A stretch of DNA of 64,000 nt from Odontesthes bonariensis. Lineage: Eukaryota; Chordata; Actinopteri; Atheriniformes; Atherinopsidae. Below the pieces are notes generated by a model. The model was not told the DNA's origin and did no database searches. It saw nothing but the letters and a program-made list of their open reading frames with translations. Of the stretch, positions 42,601-57,777 are shown in pieces. How positions within the stretch are numbered: position 1 is the first letter of the stretch; every line of letters begins with the position of its first letter. The stretch covers positions 28,691,949-28,755,948 of the forward strand of contig NC_134515.1 in NCBI RefSeq assembly GCF_027942865.1. Direction: 5' to 3'. The position numbers and the translations under genes are program-made.

Positions 42601-45335
42601 TTCCAGTAATTGCCTTAACTAAAAGCCATCTTAAAATAATTGTACAACAGCTGAGAAACCACCCAGCATTCAACAAACATTCCTCTGGAAAATGTTTAGG
42701 CCCAAATAACTGAGCTACCTAAAGACAATGAGAAGGACTTTAAAGTCACCTCTATGTTGAACTGGAAATCAGTGGTGCCTGTAAGGTATTCAAGTAGCAT
42801 TTTGAACAAGTGGCAAATATCTACTGGTCTTACTGGCGAAGTCAGTAAACGAAGCATCACTGCAAGTATAAAAGTTGTGAAGAGAATAAAGCTCTCTTTC
42901 ACGCGGTGTTTCTTAATGCATTCATATGTTCACTGTAGCAGAACGAGGATTACTTTAACAGCTTCAGCGTCATCCACTGAATTTAAGTATCCAGTAAAGA
43001 TTACAGTACCGTGTCTGACATGGCTGATGATCAAAGTCCCGTCCCGTCAAAAATGTTTTATTCTTATGTTTGGTCAGTGGTTAACATGATCAGGTGCAAG
43101 GCCGGCCCGTGGCAATAGCGGTATAGGCAAATGCTAAGGGCGCCGCACATCCAGGGGGCGCCAAAAAAAAAAAAAAAAAAAAAATTATAATTATAATTAT
43201 AATTAAAAAAAAATAAAAATCCCAGACATCCCAAGTCTCTCGGAACTTCCGGGAGTCTCCCTGATATTGATAGTTAATCACGGATGCCCGCGAGTCGGAT
43301 AAAATATCACGGATTTTAGACTATGCGAGGGAGTTTTTTTTTTTTTTTTTCAATGCGAGTGAGAGCGTGCAGGCAACACAATAACTCGTGCCCCATGCGC
43401 GTTTCGACTGCGCAGGCACGAGAGAGAGAGAGGGGTGTGGGAAGAGGTGTGAAACCTGTGCGTATCTGTCCAAAGCGATGCTCTGTTCAACCAGCGTTCA
43501 GGGCGACTGCTGGTCAGAGGGCGCGCTGATTGGTTTAGTTAGCAAAATAAGCCAATAACGTTCGGTGTGGGAGGGCTTCGATTTACTCTCCGACAGTCAC
43601 CTAAGTTACCACTCAAAACTGTGCATCCTGTGAAATGGCAGAGGGTGAATCCTCGAGTAAAAAACGAAAATATTAGACTCATTTTACAGCAGAATATACT
43701 AAAGTATATCCATGTCTGGTGAAGGTGAAGAATGATGACACCGTGCGAGGTGCACTGTATGCAACAGTGACTTCAGTATTGCCCACAGCGGACTTAATGA
43801 CTATAAAACATGTGGAGGTAGGCTGAACGCGCCATCATCTGCATTTTATTTCTGTAGGTTAAATGCTGTTATAAAATAAAGCAAAACGTATCAAAGAGTT
43901 ATTTGAAGTATCAATACACATTTAGTTACTAAATTGTGTAGGCCTATATCTAACTAGCCAGCTACAGTATCTAACTATATATATCCAGCCTGTCTAAGCC
44001 TTTTGAAAAATCCCAAATTTAATATGTTGACAAATAGGCAAAATAAATTAAGCGTAAATTAATTAAAGATAATATGTAGAAATGATAGGCCTAATTATTA
44101 TATCATATTAATTACCGTTAGTGAATAAACAGTTGGTGAAAAGTTGCTGGCCTTAAGTGTGTCTGTAAGGGGCGCGGGGGGGGTTCGATTAGGGTTAATG
44201 TAATTGGTTTACACTTTTTATTTTGGGAATATTTAAATCTAATACTTGAAGTATTTTGAATGTGCAATTGCTTTATTTAAATAAAAGAATGTTCAAGACA
44301 AAGCTATTCAGTGTCTTGTGAGCATGTACACTAGCAGTGAAATGTAATGCGATAAAAGGGGGCGCCACCTAAAATCTTGCCTAGGGCGCCAAATTGGTTA
44401 GGGCCGGGCCTGATCAGGTGCCACACGCACAGACTGAACGAGGATGCCCCAAAGACGACAAAAAGAATAGTTTATCTTTATGATACAGCAGTGCTTTTAT
44501 TAAACAAGAAACCTGAGCGCTTTATACAATGAATTGCAAAAATAGGGACGTATTTGACAAAGTTCATTTGGCCGTCTGGAGGGGTTTACAACACGGATAA
44601 ACAAAAAACAAAAAAAAGTGCCTTGCTATCTGTGCTCGGATCTGGTCTCCTGCGGCTGGAGGTGATGGAGCGTCAGAAATGGTTTCTATCTCTGGTTTAT
44701 AACATGCAAACAAAAACATAAAATATATAGGCCTACTTCCGAATTTTTTGTAGGTTCGACATTTTGCACAGAAGCGAACACAAGACTAAATGATTTCCTG
44801 TTCGTCGTAACGTTTCCGTGTCCCGAAGGTGAACCATATATCATTTTATTCAAGACGTTTTATATTTATATATATATTTTTTTTTAAAAGCACAGGGAGT
44901 GCCAAACCTCGTGGCTCTTCTCACAGAAGTTGCTCATCTTTATGAAACTGGACTGAAAACTCCTGAAATACGAGTCTGCGCGTTCAGGTGAGAATGCCTC
45001 ACCAAGTTTCCGCGTCAAAACGCAACCAGTGCATAGTTTACATTCTGTTCATTCTCGCTGTGTAAGTGTATTAAGGACCATCCCGAAATCGCTGGAATAT
45101 GTTGTACGTTGTTAACTCTCCTTCGGCTCAATCAGATAAGAAGCCTCCTGAGGATAACACCACGGAGTGAAAACGGATTTCATTGCCGCACTCTTGCTTT
45201 AACGTCTTACCGTGGCCACAGGTTTTCATCGCCCCGCTCTTCTTTGATCGATTCATTGGATTTGTGAATGGTCGGTTCCAAAAGTGAAGCATGCAGGTCT
45301 TTTTCCCCCTCTGCGGATGTGTGCTTTTTAGCCAT
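35733..45335 (-). CDS. slc17a9: Solute carrier family 17 member 9, vesicular nucleotide transporter (13 exons, 456 aa)
   Basis: VNUT loads ATP and other nucleotides into secretory vesicles and lysosomes. Exons (plus coordinates, in gene order) are 45335-45211, 42536-42339, 42206-42067, 41741-41642, 41564-41440, 40958-40868, 40776-40680, 40512-40425, 40345-40311, 39328-39213, 36966-36911, 36799-36770 and 35902-35733. They join in phase and total 1371 nt. Exon 1 starts MAKKHTSAEG and ends NLWPR; it was chosen because only that donor gives the phase and Trp-x-Arg context exon 2 needs. MFS membrane spans include FIGTCLLYCARMTLPVCSVS, GGFFWGYCFTQILGGHVSD and WVYNVIPWLTAIPSALGGGF. Arg147 in VARVLMGLIQG matches the SLC17 TM4 arginine. 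The C-terminus GDAQRVDLS matches human FGQAQRVDLS. Human is 436 aa. Introns carry a hAT element, a poly-A retrocopy, a MITE and a solo LTR. Confidence 0.95.
35940..36241 (+). repeat. LINE 3'-UTR fragment (Maui/Rex-like tail)
   Basis: It has the same 'ctgctggaggtttcttcctgttaaaagggag'-type block seen (reversed) in the LINE at 20565-22708. It continues after the solo LTR at 36713-36750 (attgaaactgaattgaac), so the LTR interrupts it. It lies in slc17a9 intron 12. Confidence 0.7.
36242..36707 (+). mobile_element. Solo LTR (466 bp)
   Basis: It starts TGTCACG and ends CTGACA, with TG...CA termini. Exact 5-bp flanks GATAT are at 36237-36241 and 36708-36712. AATAAA (ttaataaatcaacc) lies near the 3' end. 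Its block order resembles the LTRs at 10869-11805. A 5-bp duplication suits Gypsy-type integrases. The internal region has been lost, presumably by LTR-LTR recombination. Confidence 0.85.
37095..37633. mobile_element. 539-bp MITE with TTA target duplication
   Basis: Terminal inverted repeats AGCCCTATTCGGACGGGACT and AGTCCCGTCCGAATAGGGCT are perfect over at least 20 bp, flanked by TTA at 37092-37094 and 37634-37636. The 3-bp TTA target is typical of PIF/Harbinger. No transposase ORF is present; the short frames are incidental. It lies in slc17a9 intron 10. Confidence 0.85.
37735..38015 (+). repeat. Tc1-like non-autonomous repeat
   Basis: It begins 'aaaagtcttgagccacccct', a familiar fish Tc1 terminus, and shares a series of blocks with 25500-25760. 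It lies in slc17a9 intron 10. Confidence 0.6.
39403..39748 (+). mobile_element. 5'-truncated poly-A retroelement (L1-type) with target duplication
   Basis: It ends aataaagtatta plus about 24 A, and is flanked by ATTCAGCCACAA copies (39391-39402 and 39749-39760; up to 16 bp if the A-tract is shared). A long T-run at 39597-39637 is internal. Poly-A tail, internal poly-A signal, 5' truncation and direct repeats together are the mark of L1-mediated retrotransposition. No coding sequence remains. It lies in slc17a9 intron 9. Confidence 0.8.
43097..44412 (+). mobile_element. 1.3-kb hAT transposon with BED-finger relic
   Basis: The termini are CAAGGCCGGCCC and GGGCCGGGCCTG, flanked by exact 8-bp copies of ATCAGGTG at 43089-43096 and 44413-44420, diagnostic of hAT. 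Inside, from 43634, an ATG (MAEGESSSKKRKY then a stop) is followed by a frame reading CTVCNSDFSIAHSGLNDY, the front half of a BED zinc finger typical of hAT transposases. The catalytic domain is gone. It lies in slc17a9 intron 1. Confidence 0.85.
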
Positions 45336-46952
45336 CCAAGAGAACACCGATGCTCTCCCCGTTGTCAGAGCAGCTCTTCTGCCTCGAGTTGTTCCTCATT
45401 CCATCACCAAACCGGCCCAAGTGTTCAAACCTGTTTGCACACAACTCAATCCAGCCGCTGTTTTTGATTTACATTACTGACAGTCTGACTGGGTAGCAGA
45501 TTTGCATATCTTCTCTAAACAAGGACCTAGGCGTGTTCGGCATCACCCAGGTCTTTAGTACACAAAAACACTCACGACAGAAAGTGGATCAGCAGGATTC
45601 ACAAAAGTTTGGTTTATTTCAAAGTAACGCAAATCCGATCTTAAAAATGTGGACTGACAAAAGGCAGGTGAGCAGTTTGGATCTCGGTGTGTGTCGAACA
45701 CAATTTCTCCAAAGAGAGAAAAAAAAAAATTCTACCTCAAAAGCAACGACAACTTTAGCAGCGACTCTTAAATATAAGGAAACTAAACAGGCGACAGTAA
45801 ACGACCTTTTCCTCACAGAGGAGAAAAAAGGAAACATACATGCAGAAAATACTAAAGTTTTAAAAAGTGGACGAATTAAAGCAGTCTCCTAAATACCTGC
45901 CAAGAGTTCAATTCCATGAACTTTGGATAATTGACAAGAACACCAAAGCAGTTGGTTCCATCCAAATATGAAAACTTGAACTAGACCGAAGCCCGATTTG
46001 TGAAAGCAGCTTTCTCTCAAACAGAGCCCTGCATCCATCAGCAGAAGTCCACTCCTCACAGTCCTGTAATATGATGCCAAACACAATCTTCTGTAGCATA
46101 TTGGGAGCGGTGTTCATTGTGATGCTCAGAAAAGGCTCAGCTTGGTAAGAAAACCGACTGCCACTTAAATCCGCCAGTCCGGACTGGTTTCACCTTTGAA
46201 CACATGGAGTGAGGAATTTACGAAGGATTACATCCGATAGATAAACTGTGTGGGAACACTCTAACGTCCCCGGCTTGAAAAGCACGAGTCAGACTTTTAT
46301 AGCAAATAGACAAAACTCTTAACAAATAAAATGAGAAAAATACACCAATTAAAAGTATTTTACAATAATAAAAAGTGTAGCTTTCCATTTATTTGAAAAA
46401 TAGTCACGTTTCGTTGGTGAAATTTCGTATTTCAAACTCACTTACCGACTTAAACCATCCACCAACTCAACCTAATCACATCTTCATTAAACAGGGCACT
46501 TATCACGTCGCTCAGAGCTCCCCTCCGACACGGGGAGTCCAGATTTCAGCCCCACACACAGTAACAACACTGTTCATGTACACCATCGGCTCTCACTGGC
46601 AAACTAAAGTACTGTCTGTGGAAAACGGTCACAATAAATAATACCGACGGCTTAGGCTTTAAAAAGACAAAATATAAAACGGCGTATTTGAATTTTGTTG
46701 TCGCCGAGCTCCATCTAAAAACGCAGGATCTGTAATCAAACAGAACAATTCTGTCACTTTGCAAATACAGCAATTTACAGATTGCACAATAAGTCTTACC
46801 TGTCATATATGAAACATGAAGGAAAGAAACAAAAAAAGTAGCATCTGTGTTTTTTTTTTGTTTTTTACATATATGTTACCCGGCTTTCACACAGTCACTG
46901 ACTGATCATAAATTAAGGGGAGTTGGAAGGAGGTTGTTCCGCTCTGTTCAGT
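45336..46952 (-). other. gid8 3' UTR and slc17a9 upstream region
   Basis: No coding exon is seen. Minus-strand poly-A signal candidates (TTTATT on plus) are near 46388 and 45611. The slc17a9 promoter must lie in the 45340-45900 part, so the two tandem genes sit close together. Plus-strand ORFs here have no family match. Confidence 0.5.
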
Positions 46953-49328
<2,376 letters not shown>

Positions 49329-49900
49329 CTTTGGTGTCCTGACAAGTGGGAAACGTGTGAAACGTGACAAGACTGACACAGCTTGGTCGCTGTCTGTACC
49401 TACACGAACAGTAACGTTACAACAACTTATTAGGACATATATTGAGAATCAAATGCACACAGGGATATGAGATAATGCAGAATAAAAAAAATAAAAAAAC
49501 AATAACACTATATTTCTGCTTATATAACCGCGGTTAAAGACTTGCAAGCGCCACTAAAAATAATTAGGAAATTCACCGAGGCTTCCAAAACAAACCCATT
49601 TCCTCCAGAGCAACAGCCCCAGCTAGTTATCGTTTTGTCAAATTACCGTGCAGACACAAGGCCCCGCGATTACCCTTTCACGCAGGATGGAAATAAGTAG
49701 TTTCTCAGCAATGTGCAGTCTTGTTGGTGCTTCTATAATTGTAACAATAATAAAAACTGTAAACCGTAAGCACACGATCTCAAGATTTTCGCAGCTAGCT
49801 AACTAGCCAAGCTAACGTGATAACCTCGCGATAGGTATGTCAACCCTGTGAGTTCTTCTATTGGCGAAGACTGTGACGTCATGGTTGCTGAGGGATCGTG
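49329..49900 (-). promoter_or_regulatory. gid8 5' UTR and promoter with consensus CRE
   Basis: A palindromic cAMP-response element TGACGTCA is at 49874-49881. The 5' UTR appears spliced (acceptor before 49338). The first non-coding exon probably lies between 49380 and 49850. Confidence 0.5.
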
Positions 49901-51844
49901 AGAGTCAGTACAGTGAGTGATCCAATTAGGACACGCGGACTTAAATGGAGGGGGGGGGATTGTAACTCGATAAGAAGTAGTTCTTATCCAATTTATACAT
50001 ATAATATATTCTTAGCCAATTCGTAGATTTAACTTTAATTCACTTTTGTACCGCGGGTTTTTACAGTAAGTCGTGTGCGTGGTGTAGTGGTGTACAGACA
50101 AGTAACCTCAAAAAACAAGACACCAAGTAAAAGAGACATGACAACCATAAATCGTTTCAGAATTAAATTTGAGGACTAGGGAAATGTCACGTAGGCCTCA
50201 TTTAGTTTGTAAAATGTTGAAGTTAAAAAGTGATTCATGAAATATTCATTTGTTTATGTCTCTATGTGGTTATTGTGGTATTTGAGTCAATTAGGAGATT
50301 TATATTTCTTTATGTTTATTTTGTATCTCTTTGTGGTCATTAGCTGTAACTGGGTGGGGTTTTCTCAGATTTTGGTTTTCATTTTCTTTTCAGTTTGTAT
50401 CCTGTAGGTCTTTTTGGTGGTTTCATCTCCCTCTGACATACATTTTACGTTCCTTGGATAAGACCAAGGGCCCCTGACCTTCAGGTCCCTGGACTTGTAT
50501 CCTGTATGCATATTCATTAATAGGTAAATTAGATTTTCTCTTTTCAAAAAATAAATCCAGATGAAAGACCATAAATATTAATTAGATTTTGTATGTGTTA
50601 TAGTCTCTTGCCCATTGACCGCTGGGATAGGCTCCAGCCCCCCGCGACCCGATGGATTTCAAATTTCCATTTGAGATATTTAGTCAAAAACAAACAATAA
50701 AAAACAAAATATTAAAGCTGCTACCTCAGATAATCTTCCAAATCTAGACCACAACCCTCTATACCCTCTGAAGTGAGCCAAAATGGTGGAGTCAAACAGC
50801 ATTTTATCCTGTTCTTACACAGTAAAAAGTTTCACAGATAAGGTCAAGACACTGCTGGTTTGTTCCTTTTGCAATGCAGATATAGTAGCCATGGAGCATA
50901 CTTTGTCATCTTTTCCCTCCCATTAACAGCGGAAACAGAATAACTTAACTGACTGTAATGAAGACAAAATGTATTATGTACAGTAACAGCCGAGTTTGGG
51001 ACACCTCAAGTGTGTTTATAGAAAGTTTAAGTAAATCCTTAAGTGTTTAGATTGAGTTTAGATTAAAAATCATAGACCCGTGGGTATGAGTAAAATTTGT
51101 TTTCAGATTATGTGCAGTGTTCAGTAAAGAAGAAAAAGGGGCAGTACGGTCTTTATCCCAGCCTTTTAAGTTGGATGAATGTGCTGTTTGATTGTATTCT
51201 TCTCTCTTTCGGCAAGGTGAAGGAATAATCAGAATACACTGAAAGGGAATCCTTTAAAAAAAATGGTATGAGAGTTCAAGGAGTGGTTTAATGTGGATGG
51301 GAATGTTTGAACACATTTTAGGTCACAGTCAAACATCTTTTGGGAAGTTTGGATTTACCAGCAGCATGAAGTCTCGATGCAAATCACAAGCATCCATCTA
51401 ACTTCCATGTCCCTCTCTTCATCCCTCCCTTCAAATTACAGTGCAGGATGTAAATCATGAAGTGTGGCCTTTTCTGGTATGATTTGTGTAGATTAGACCA
51501 CATAAGATTTAGGACCTGACAGCACATGCATCTCTCCTGTTTGCCCCATAATTCAGTGCCCCGATGGATTTATATTGCTAATTTCCTTTGTGAACACTTT
51601 AACACAGCAGACAACGCACAGATGGAGTTTCTGTTTGGCAGATACAGGAACTAAACTAAGGTTAAATGAAACAGAAAAATGTTGCTAGGGTTACATCTTT
51701 AAAAAAAAAAAGAAAAATTGAAGTCCAGGGTCTATTGGATTGTTCAGGCCAAACCTTTTTTTTTTGATACCAGCTATTTCAAACTCAATGTGTGATTAGA
51801 ATGTAAATTATACAACACCCTATGTTGTCTTTCAGTATCATTAA
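49901..51844. other. gid8-dnajc5 intergenic stretch
   Basis: No gene is seen. It includes a fragment of the SINE body at 50605-50660 (gctgggataggctccagccc). Otherwise it is AT-rich and unremarkable. Confidence 0.5.
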
Positions 51845-52697
51845 AGGAGAAGTTCAGGTTTTTTAAACCTGGACCTTATTTCTGGCATAAAATACTGATA
51901 ACAGTTTGGTGAAAGTCGGTGTCCTTCGGAAGATATTTAGATCACTCGAGAAGATCCACTTATATCCATATAACGGGAGAGAACAGGGCATAGACAATAC
52001 AGCCTCTAAATAAGGCATTATCTGTCTTTATTTCACCAATACTTTAAGCCGAATGAATGAATGAACGTGCAACTATTGCACTGTTAGTTCAGAGCTCACC
52101 GTGTTGTTGTTACTGGGGGCTATCGGGGGGCTTATGGGAGCTTTATACACATGCTTCTACTGGGATGACTTCATCAACGCGCCCCGCTGCAGCAAAGCTT
52201 ATTTACTCCATGCTTGGTTAACTTCACACGGAGTTTGCTACTGCTAGTTTTGTGCAACATGCCAGGATATTTATCAGAATTTGACAACGTGGAAGACAAC
52301 TTTGAGTTCAGCTCATTCACTCCTTAGCGGAGTGAGTGAGCTGCGCTGCAGCAGCGCGCGTTGACAGTGTTATCCCAGTAGACGCATGTGTTGAAAGCCC
52401 CTATAAGCCCCCCGATAGCCCACAATAACAACAACAGCTCTGAACTAACAGTGGAATAGTACGAGTTCATTCATTCAGCTTAAAGTATTGGTGAAATAAA
52501 GACAGAAAAATGTCTTATTGAGAGGCTGTATTGCCTATGCCCTGTTCTCTCCCGTTATATGGATATACCCGGATCTCAAGTAATCTAAATATCTTCCGAA
52601 GGACGCCGCCTTTCACCAAACTGTATTGGTGAGTAGATGAACATTTTTATGCCAGAAATAAGGTCCAGGTTTAAAAAAAAAAAAAAAAACTTCTCCT
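51845..52697. mobile_element. 853-bp TTAA-flanked fold-back element
   Basis: TTAA flanks are at 51841-51844 and 52698-52701. The two halves are inverted copies of each other for roughly 400 bp each: AGGAGAAGTTCAGG at the left end against CTTCTCCT at the right. Shared inner blocks include TCCTTCGGAAGATATTTAGAT, given here as cttcggaagatatttagat, plus ataacgggagagaacaggg and gctatcggggggcttat. No transposase is present. TTAA targets suggest piggyBac or Kolobok. Confidence 0.8.
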
Positions 52698-52701
52698 TTA
52701 A

Positions 52702-53639
52702 CCTTCCAGTTCTTTAAACAAGCATGTCTGTGTGATGGACAACATTTAATGAAATGGTTTTCCTATAAGGGGGCCATGTGCTTAAAATGTGATGTTTGAT
52801 AAAGGCATGCCTTTTAATGTGTCCAGAATATGGTTTTACATTATGGATGGAGGAAATGTTGTCTTGAAGGCAGCATCTTTTTCTCTAAAAGCTCAATCTT
52901 TTTCTCTGCATTAATGCTGTTATCACAAACGTTTGTGCGTTGCCAAGAGCACCGATACCATCACTAACCCTGGTTTTTGGTGCTGATAACAGTCTGGAGA
53001 GTCTTTGGTCCGTAACACACGGCATCCAATTCTTCCAAAAACGGAGAAGCTGACAGTAAGATGTAAATAAAAACCGAATGCAATGATTTGTAAATCTCAC
53101 AAACCAAGTTCTAGTCACAATAGAAAATAGAAAACAACTCATATGTTGACATCCTTGATGGCAACAATACTCCTAAAAAAAGTTGAGACAGGACCATGTT
53201 TTCTACTGTGTAGCATCACCTCTTATTTAACAACAGTCTGTAAAGGTCTTGGAACTGAGGAGACCAGTTGTTGGACCTTTGTGAGGGGAATGTTGCCCCA
53301 CTCTTGTCTGGCACAGTACTCTAGCAGCTCAACAGTCCTGGGTCTTCTTTTACGTATTTAGTGTTTGATGATGCAGGCAGGCCAGACTCTTCTACAACAA
53401 AAGCATGCTGTGGTAAACAGAATTTTATTCTCAGATTCAATGCAATTTTAGTGGAGATCTGTCATTAGAGTCAAACGTTTATCGAAATAGATTTGACGGG
53501 TTTGTCTTGAATTGCAGTTTTGTTCTAAATGCTATAATTAAGTGCACAAATGATGCAACAAAATGTAGTCTTTTACTTTTTCATTGCTGAGTTTTAAAGG
53601 CAGCGTCTCACCACTCTCATCTCTCTCTGTGCACGCGCA
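52702..53639. other. dnajc5 upstream intergenic stretch with repeat
   Basis: At about 53060-53370 is a dispersed fish repeat (aaaaaccgaatgcaatgatt, gttgccccactcttgtctgg). No gene is seen. Confidence 0.45.
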
Positions 53640-53824
53640 CGTCGTGTCGCCGTGGGGTGTCAGGGGGGCGGAGCCGACGGACTGCTGCATCTGTCCATGG
53701 TCGTGAAGTGCGAGCTAGAGAGGGTCCTGCTACGTGCGAGATGCGGCCATAGTCACGCTACACTGTCAAAAATCAGACCGTTCCTGGATCGTTCGTTTTG
53801 CAGCGCATCAGAGCCGACTGAAAG
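53640..53824 (+). promoter_or_regulatory. dnajc5 promoter and non-coding first exon
   Basis: CpG-rich sequence (gcacgcgcacgtcgtgtcgccg) ending in a strong donor AAAG|gtgagc at 53824. The coding exon begins after an acceptor at 54697, so an untranslated exon 1 ending at 53824 is inferred. Confidence 0.55.
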
Positions 53825-54715
53825 GTGAGCCATCGCGTGCGTCTCGATCCTTTATTTTTCCTCCAAACACTGGCCCTTGCCCTTGAAAATTCCTGCTGAC
53901 GATCCATCCCTGCCTTGCATCAAGAACAGGCCAGGAAGCAAACCAACATGGATGCTGTGCGCTGTAGCAGTGCAGCTGATGATGCTTGCTCAGAGATTAT
54001 GCCCCTCAGCAGCGGCGCACTCGTGGTATCTAATCCTTCTTGTAGACAATCTACACACGGACTCGTCAAGAGATGAAAATTGACAGCCAACTCTTAGATA
54101 AATGAATTTTGGGTAAAAATACGAAAAAAGACAAATATAATAATAATTTGAGGGGGCTTCAAATAGACCAGTGGCTTTTAATTTCTGTTGCGAAGACACC
54201 CATTTGGAGGCAGCGTTATTCTAGCAAAATGACTTAACCGTTTTTTTTTTTCTTTTTCTTTTTTTAATACTTGCTGCATCATTTTTTATCAACCCCGTTG
54301 TTACTGGTCTGTCTGCAGGCATGTCAGCTTCTCATTCATTTACTAAAGCAGCGTAAGCATCATTGGCCCTGCCAAGATGCCACACAATCAGTATAATCAA
54401 CTAGAAGGGTTTATGTCACTGCTGCAACCTCCCTGAAAATCTGCAATAAAAGATGCAATTAATCTCATCAGTCCAGCAGTTAGCCCCTCGTGGAACTCCC
54501 TTTTTTTGTATATTTCCTCACAGAGCTGCTTGTCAGTACGGTTGTGTTTGATGGTGACGGCACAGGAGCAGCTGTTGCTCGCAGTTAGGAGCGTCCAGCT
54601 TTCAGTCACACAGGCTCTTACTTCTGCGCGTCCTGATAAACAGGTCTCTGAAGTGCGACATACAGTTCATTTCAGTTTTCTCATTTCTGTGTCCAGCCTG
54701 TGGACGTGAGGCATC

Positions 54716-55597
<882 letters not shown>

Positions 55598-57777
55598 CCT
55601 TCCGCTCCCATCAGTCCTGGCCCGGGGTCCTGCCTGCTTCCCTGCTCCACTTTTCAGATTCAGATTCAGATGAAAGAAGGAGGCAATCCATCTTTCCACT
55701 ACAGAAAGAGAGCCATGCAGAGGAGAGGGACTAGTAAGCATGGCCTATGAAAGGAACTAATAGTCACATCCCTTGCACCCCTCCCTGATCGTATTTCCCT
55801 CAGCACAAGAAGAAAAGAGAAACTACTCAGTTGTTTCCCTTTTATTTCTTCTTTTGTATTCCTTAGCCTTTAATCGCACAGTTCGCCTGCCCAACTTCCC
55901 CCTTCCCATAGTCTGCATCATGGTGTAGCATGCACTGTGTAGAAAATATTGTCTCCAGATTTTCTTTACACCTTGGCAACATTTTTCCTTAGCAAGACTT
56001 GTAATATATGTGCAGTAATGTTCGAACGAGTTCAGCTCGCAAGGAGAATGATGAGTGATGTTACAAAGGTGTGTTATGATGAGGGATCGGAGAGCGAGAG
56101 GAAGTGCGTTTGTTGGCTTAGGTGTTAGGCGCCATCATTAAACCTTCAAGAACTGAGTTGTCACCCACATTTTACACTTTGCACTCCTGTTTCGCAATCA
56201 ATATTTTTTCCAGCGGAACATGTCACCTGCTGTCGTCAGATCTGCAGTATGTCTTTGGCACTGTACGTGTTTGTCTTTTCGTGTGCTCCCCTAAGGTGCA
56301 GAGCTTTATTTGCAGACTGTTTGCAGGTCAGTTTCAGCTTTTCTCCCCTTTTGAAAATTGTGTCATTGTAGGACACAGATTTCTTCCCAGACTTGCTGCA
56401 GCAGGTCATGCTCATGATAATTTCAAGAAAACTTTTACATTTCAGTACAAATATGATATGGTGTGCTTCATTGCTAATAGTCTTGGTACATATTATTGCT
56501 ATTTTGCCATATCATCTGCTACAATTTTACAGTTATGCTCGAAGCACAAATTAGAAAGAATCTCAGACAAAACAGTGACATTAATGTGATTTAGAATTCA
56601 TTGCGAAAGGAGATTGTATTTATTTACTCATTTATTTTCTTAGTTTGGTGAAACATTTTGGCTCTTGGTATCCAGCCAAGCTGCTGATGTCTCTTCTTTC
56701 TTTTCATATAATTTGTAAAAACGGTAAAACACCACAGCTAATTAAGACTCAGTGAAGCTCTTTATTGCTGTAACTTTAGTGGTTTGTGTTACATGAAGCC
56801 AAGGAGCTCCAGTTCATCCAGCTGACTCGGATCGGCGCCGCTAAGAGGCAGATATAACAGGTCTCCATCAGCTGCAGTGCAGAGTGCGACATATTTTAAT
56901 GTGTTAGGACGTTAATATGATGTGAAAAAAAGCAAATGTCACACTCTTCCTCAAGGATTATTATTCTCATCATGTTCTTTTTTTTTTTGTCTGTGTGTTT
57001 TGAGCCGAAGTCCAATGGGTCTGATATTCTGTCCGATGCTGTGATCGTTTATCTTTGTCGACTTTTTTGAATCAATGTAGAGTGAGGAGCTCGTCAGGCA
57101 TATCGTATGTGAGCCAGTGCTACAGGCAGCTCTTAGAAAAAGAGATTTTTCAACCCGCTCAATTTGCATATATTGCCACACATATTTGCCATAAATCGCC
57201 ATGAGCATCTTTGCCATTTTTTCTTAACTGCTAACAATGTGTTTCAATGGTTTACAATTGGTGAGCCCCTGTAGCCCACCCTCTGCTATTAATGGTATGG
57301 ATGTTGACCTCTGTGGCCCTTGTATGATGTTTCCTGTAACCTTTGATGAAAAATAGACGTTCCTGTCATGGCCTTTTCATTGAGATACTGAAAAATGCTA
57401 CTGTAAATGTTCTAAGTTGAATGCACTGTGTGTTTAAAAAAATGTACTGGATCAATGATCAGGAAATGACTCCATATAAAGACTTACATCGTATATAGTG
57501 TAACTATAGTGAAATCGTTATATGATGCATTTTCGGAATTTTATTTATTTCATACTCTTGTCATCTTTCAACGGGTGATTTCCTATCATCTTAAGTGGTA
57601 TGGTGTTGTAATGTAACCATTAAATTTAGCCAGGAATGGGTTTAATGGTTAAGGTCGCTTGTACATACACTTGGCCCATATAAAATATAAACCTTAACGT
57701 TTATGTTGTAGCATGGTAATCGTGTGTCTGGAAGAAAACAAGTGGATCATTGATCTAATTTGCTGTTGTTGAATAAA
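55598..57777 (+). other. dnajc5 3' UTR
   Basis: A long untranslated tail ending near the AATAAA at 57772-57777. Frames inside it have no family match. Confidence 0.65.

Noticed and set aside
44985-45040. Alternative slc17a9 exon 1 with ATG and a gtgagg donor
   Set aside because: Phase would be compatible, but joining to exon 2 creates a TGA stop at the junction.
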